Shown: piece after piece, positions 63,769-64,000 of the stretch
How positions within the stretch are numbered: the stretch's first letter is position 1
How the letters are laid out: every line of letters begins with the position of its first letter
From: Nannobrachium achirus
Taxonomy: Eukaryota > Chordata > Actinopteri > Myctophiformes > Myctophidae
Assembly (NCBI GenBank): GCA_963921795.1
Contig: OY997642.1
Location: 4,493,944 to 4,557,943, forward strand
DNA: 64,000 bases
Direction: 5' to 3'
Notes under the pieces: generated by a model
What the model saw: only the letters and a program-made list of their open reading frames with translations
Databases searched by the model: none
What the model was told of the DNA's origin: nothing
Made by a program: the position numbers and the translations under genes

Positions 63769-64000
63769 CTAGAGCTTAGAAATTCAGCCCGAGCCCGACG
63801 GGACCCGACGGGTCGGCGCGGCGCGGGCTAGGCCGGGCTCAAATTTCCATGTATATGACGGGCTATGGGTCGGGTCGGGCTTTTATAATCCGGTAGGCAA
63901 GCGCAGCGCAGTATCATGATGTCTCTGTGACTGTGTAAACTGCGCGCTCATGACTCTATGGCTGCACCGCTGCGCTTTTTCGCAAATTGACAGTTGAGCG

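Noticed and set aside
43520..64000. A second receptor gene upstream
   Set aside because: I looked for V2R exon motifs on both strands and found none.

Overview
This is a window of a repeat-rich vertebrate nuclear genome, almost certainly a teleost fish. The evidence is split protein-coding exons with GT/AG borders, dense (CA)n and (TA)n microsatellites, a tRNA-headed SINE, CR1/L2-type LINE remnants, hAT and Tc1-like DNA transposons, and a fish-type olfactory C-family (V2R/OlfC) receptor gene. No bacterial-style operon, CRISPR array or host RNA gene is present. The species cannot be named from the sequence alone.

The only host gene I can support is a family C GPCR (V2R/OlfC type) on the minus strand. 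It covers about 40 kb, from the start codon at 42683 to the stop at 2635. I assembled nine coding exons by hand: 42439-42683, 31277-31568, 30456-30539, 27542-27811, 20816-20992, 13559-13819, 12307-12540, 12085-12208 and 2635-3542. All junctions are GT/AG and all phases agree. The product is 864 residues: signal peptide, Venus-flytrap ligand-binding domain, cysteine-rich NCD3G domain and seven membrane helices. The segment that is normally one ~790-bp exon 3 is here cut into four exons by three phase-0 introns. One otherwise conserved cysteine of the cysteine-rich domain is phenylalanine. A TATA box lies just upstream of the start codon and an AATAAA signal just downstream of the stop.

Layout: 1-2600, downstream flank with a 128-bp satellite array and a small hAT-like element. 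2635-12540, the last three exons; the 8.5-kb last intron holds satellites rich in CCAAT, GC-box and ETS-like motifs, a 2.9-kb TTAA-flanked foldback element, and a CpG-rich promoter-like fragment. 12541-31600, middle exons separated by foldback elements, a 2.5-kb palindrome built around inverted Tc1-like transposase pieces, a 52-bp tandem array, an intact SINE and a LINE. 31600-42440, a long first intron with nested hAT elements, TTAA-flanked MITEs and a MITE carrying TTAGGG repeats. 42440-43520, first exon, core promoter and a four-fold tandem duplication with GT microsatellites. 43520-64000, no host gene recognised: SINE and LINE fragments, a 4.8-kb element with 1.1-kb inverted arms, a GC-rich foldback with a clear target-site duplication and a matching empty site, and a dispersed family of short hairpin repeats.

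The most unusual points are the fragmentation of receptor exon 3, the transposon end at the +6 position of one receptor splice donor, the satellites whose monomers carry promoter motifs, and the hairpin family with at least eleven copies.
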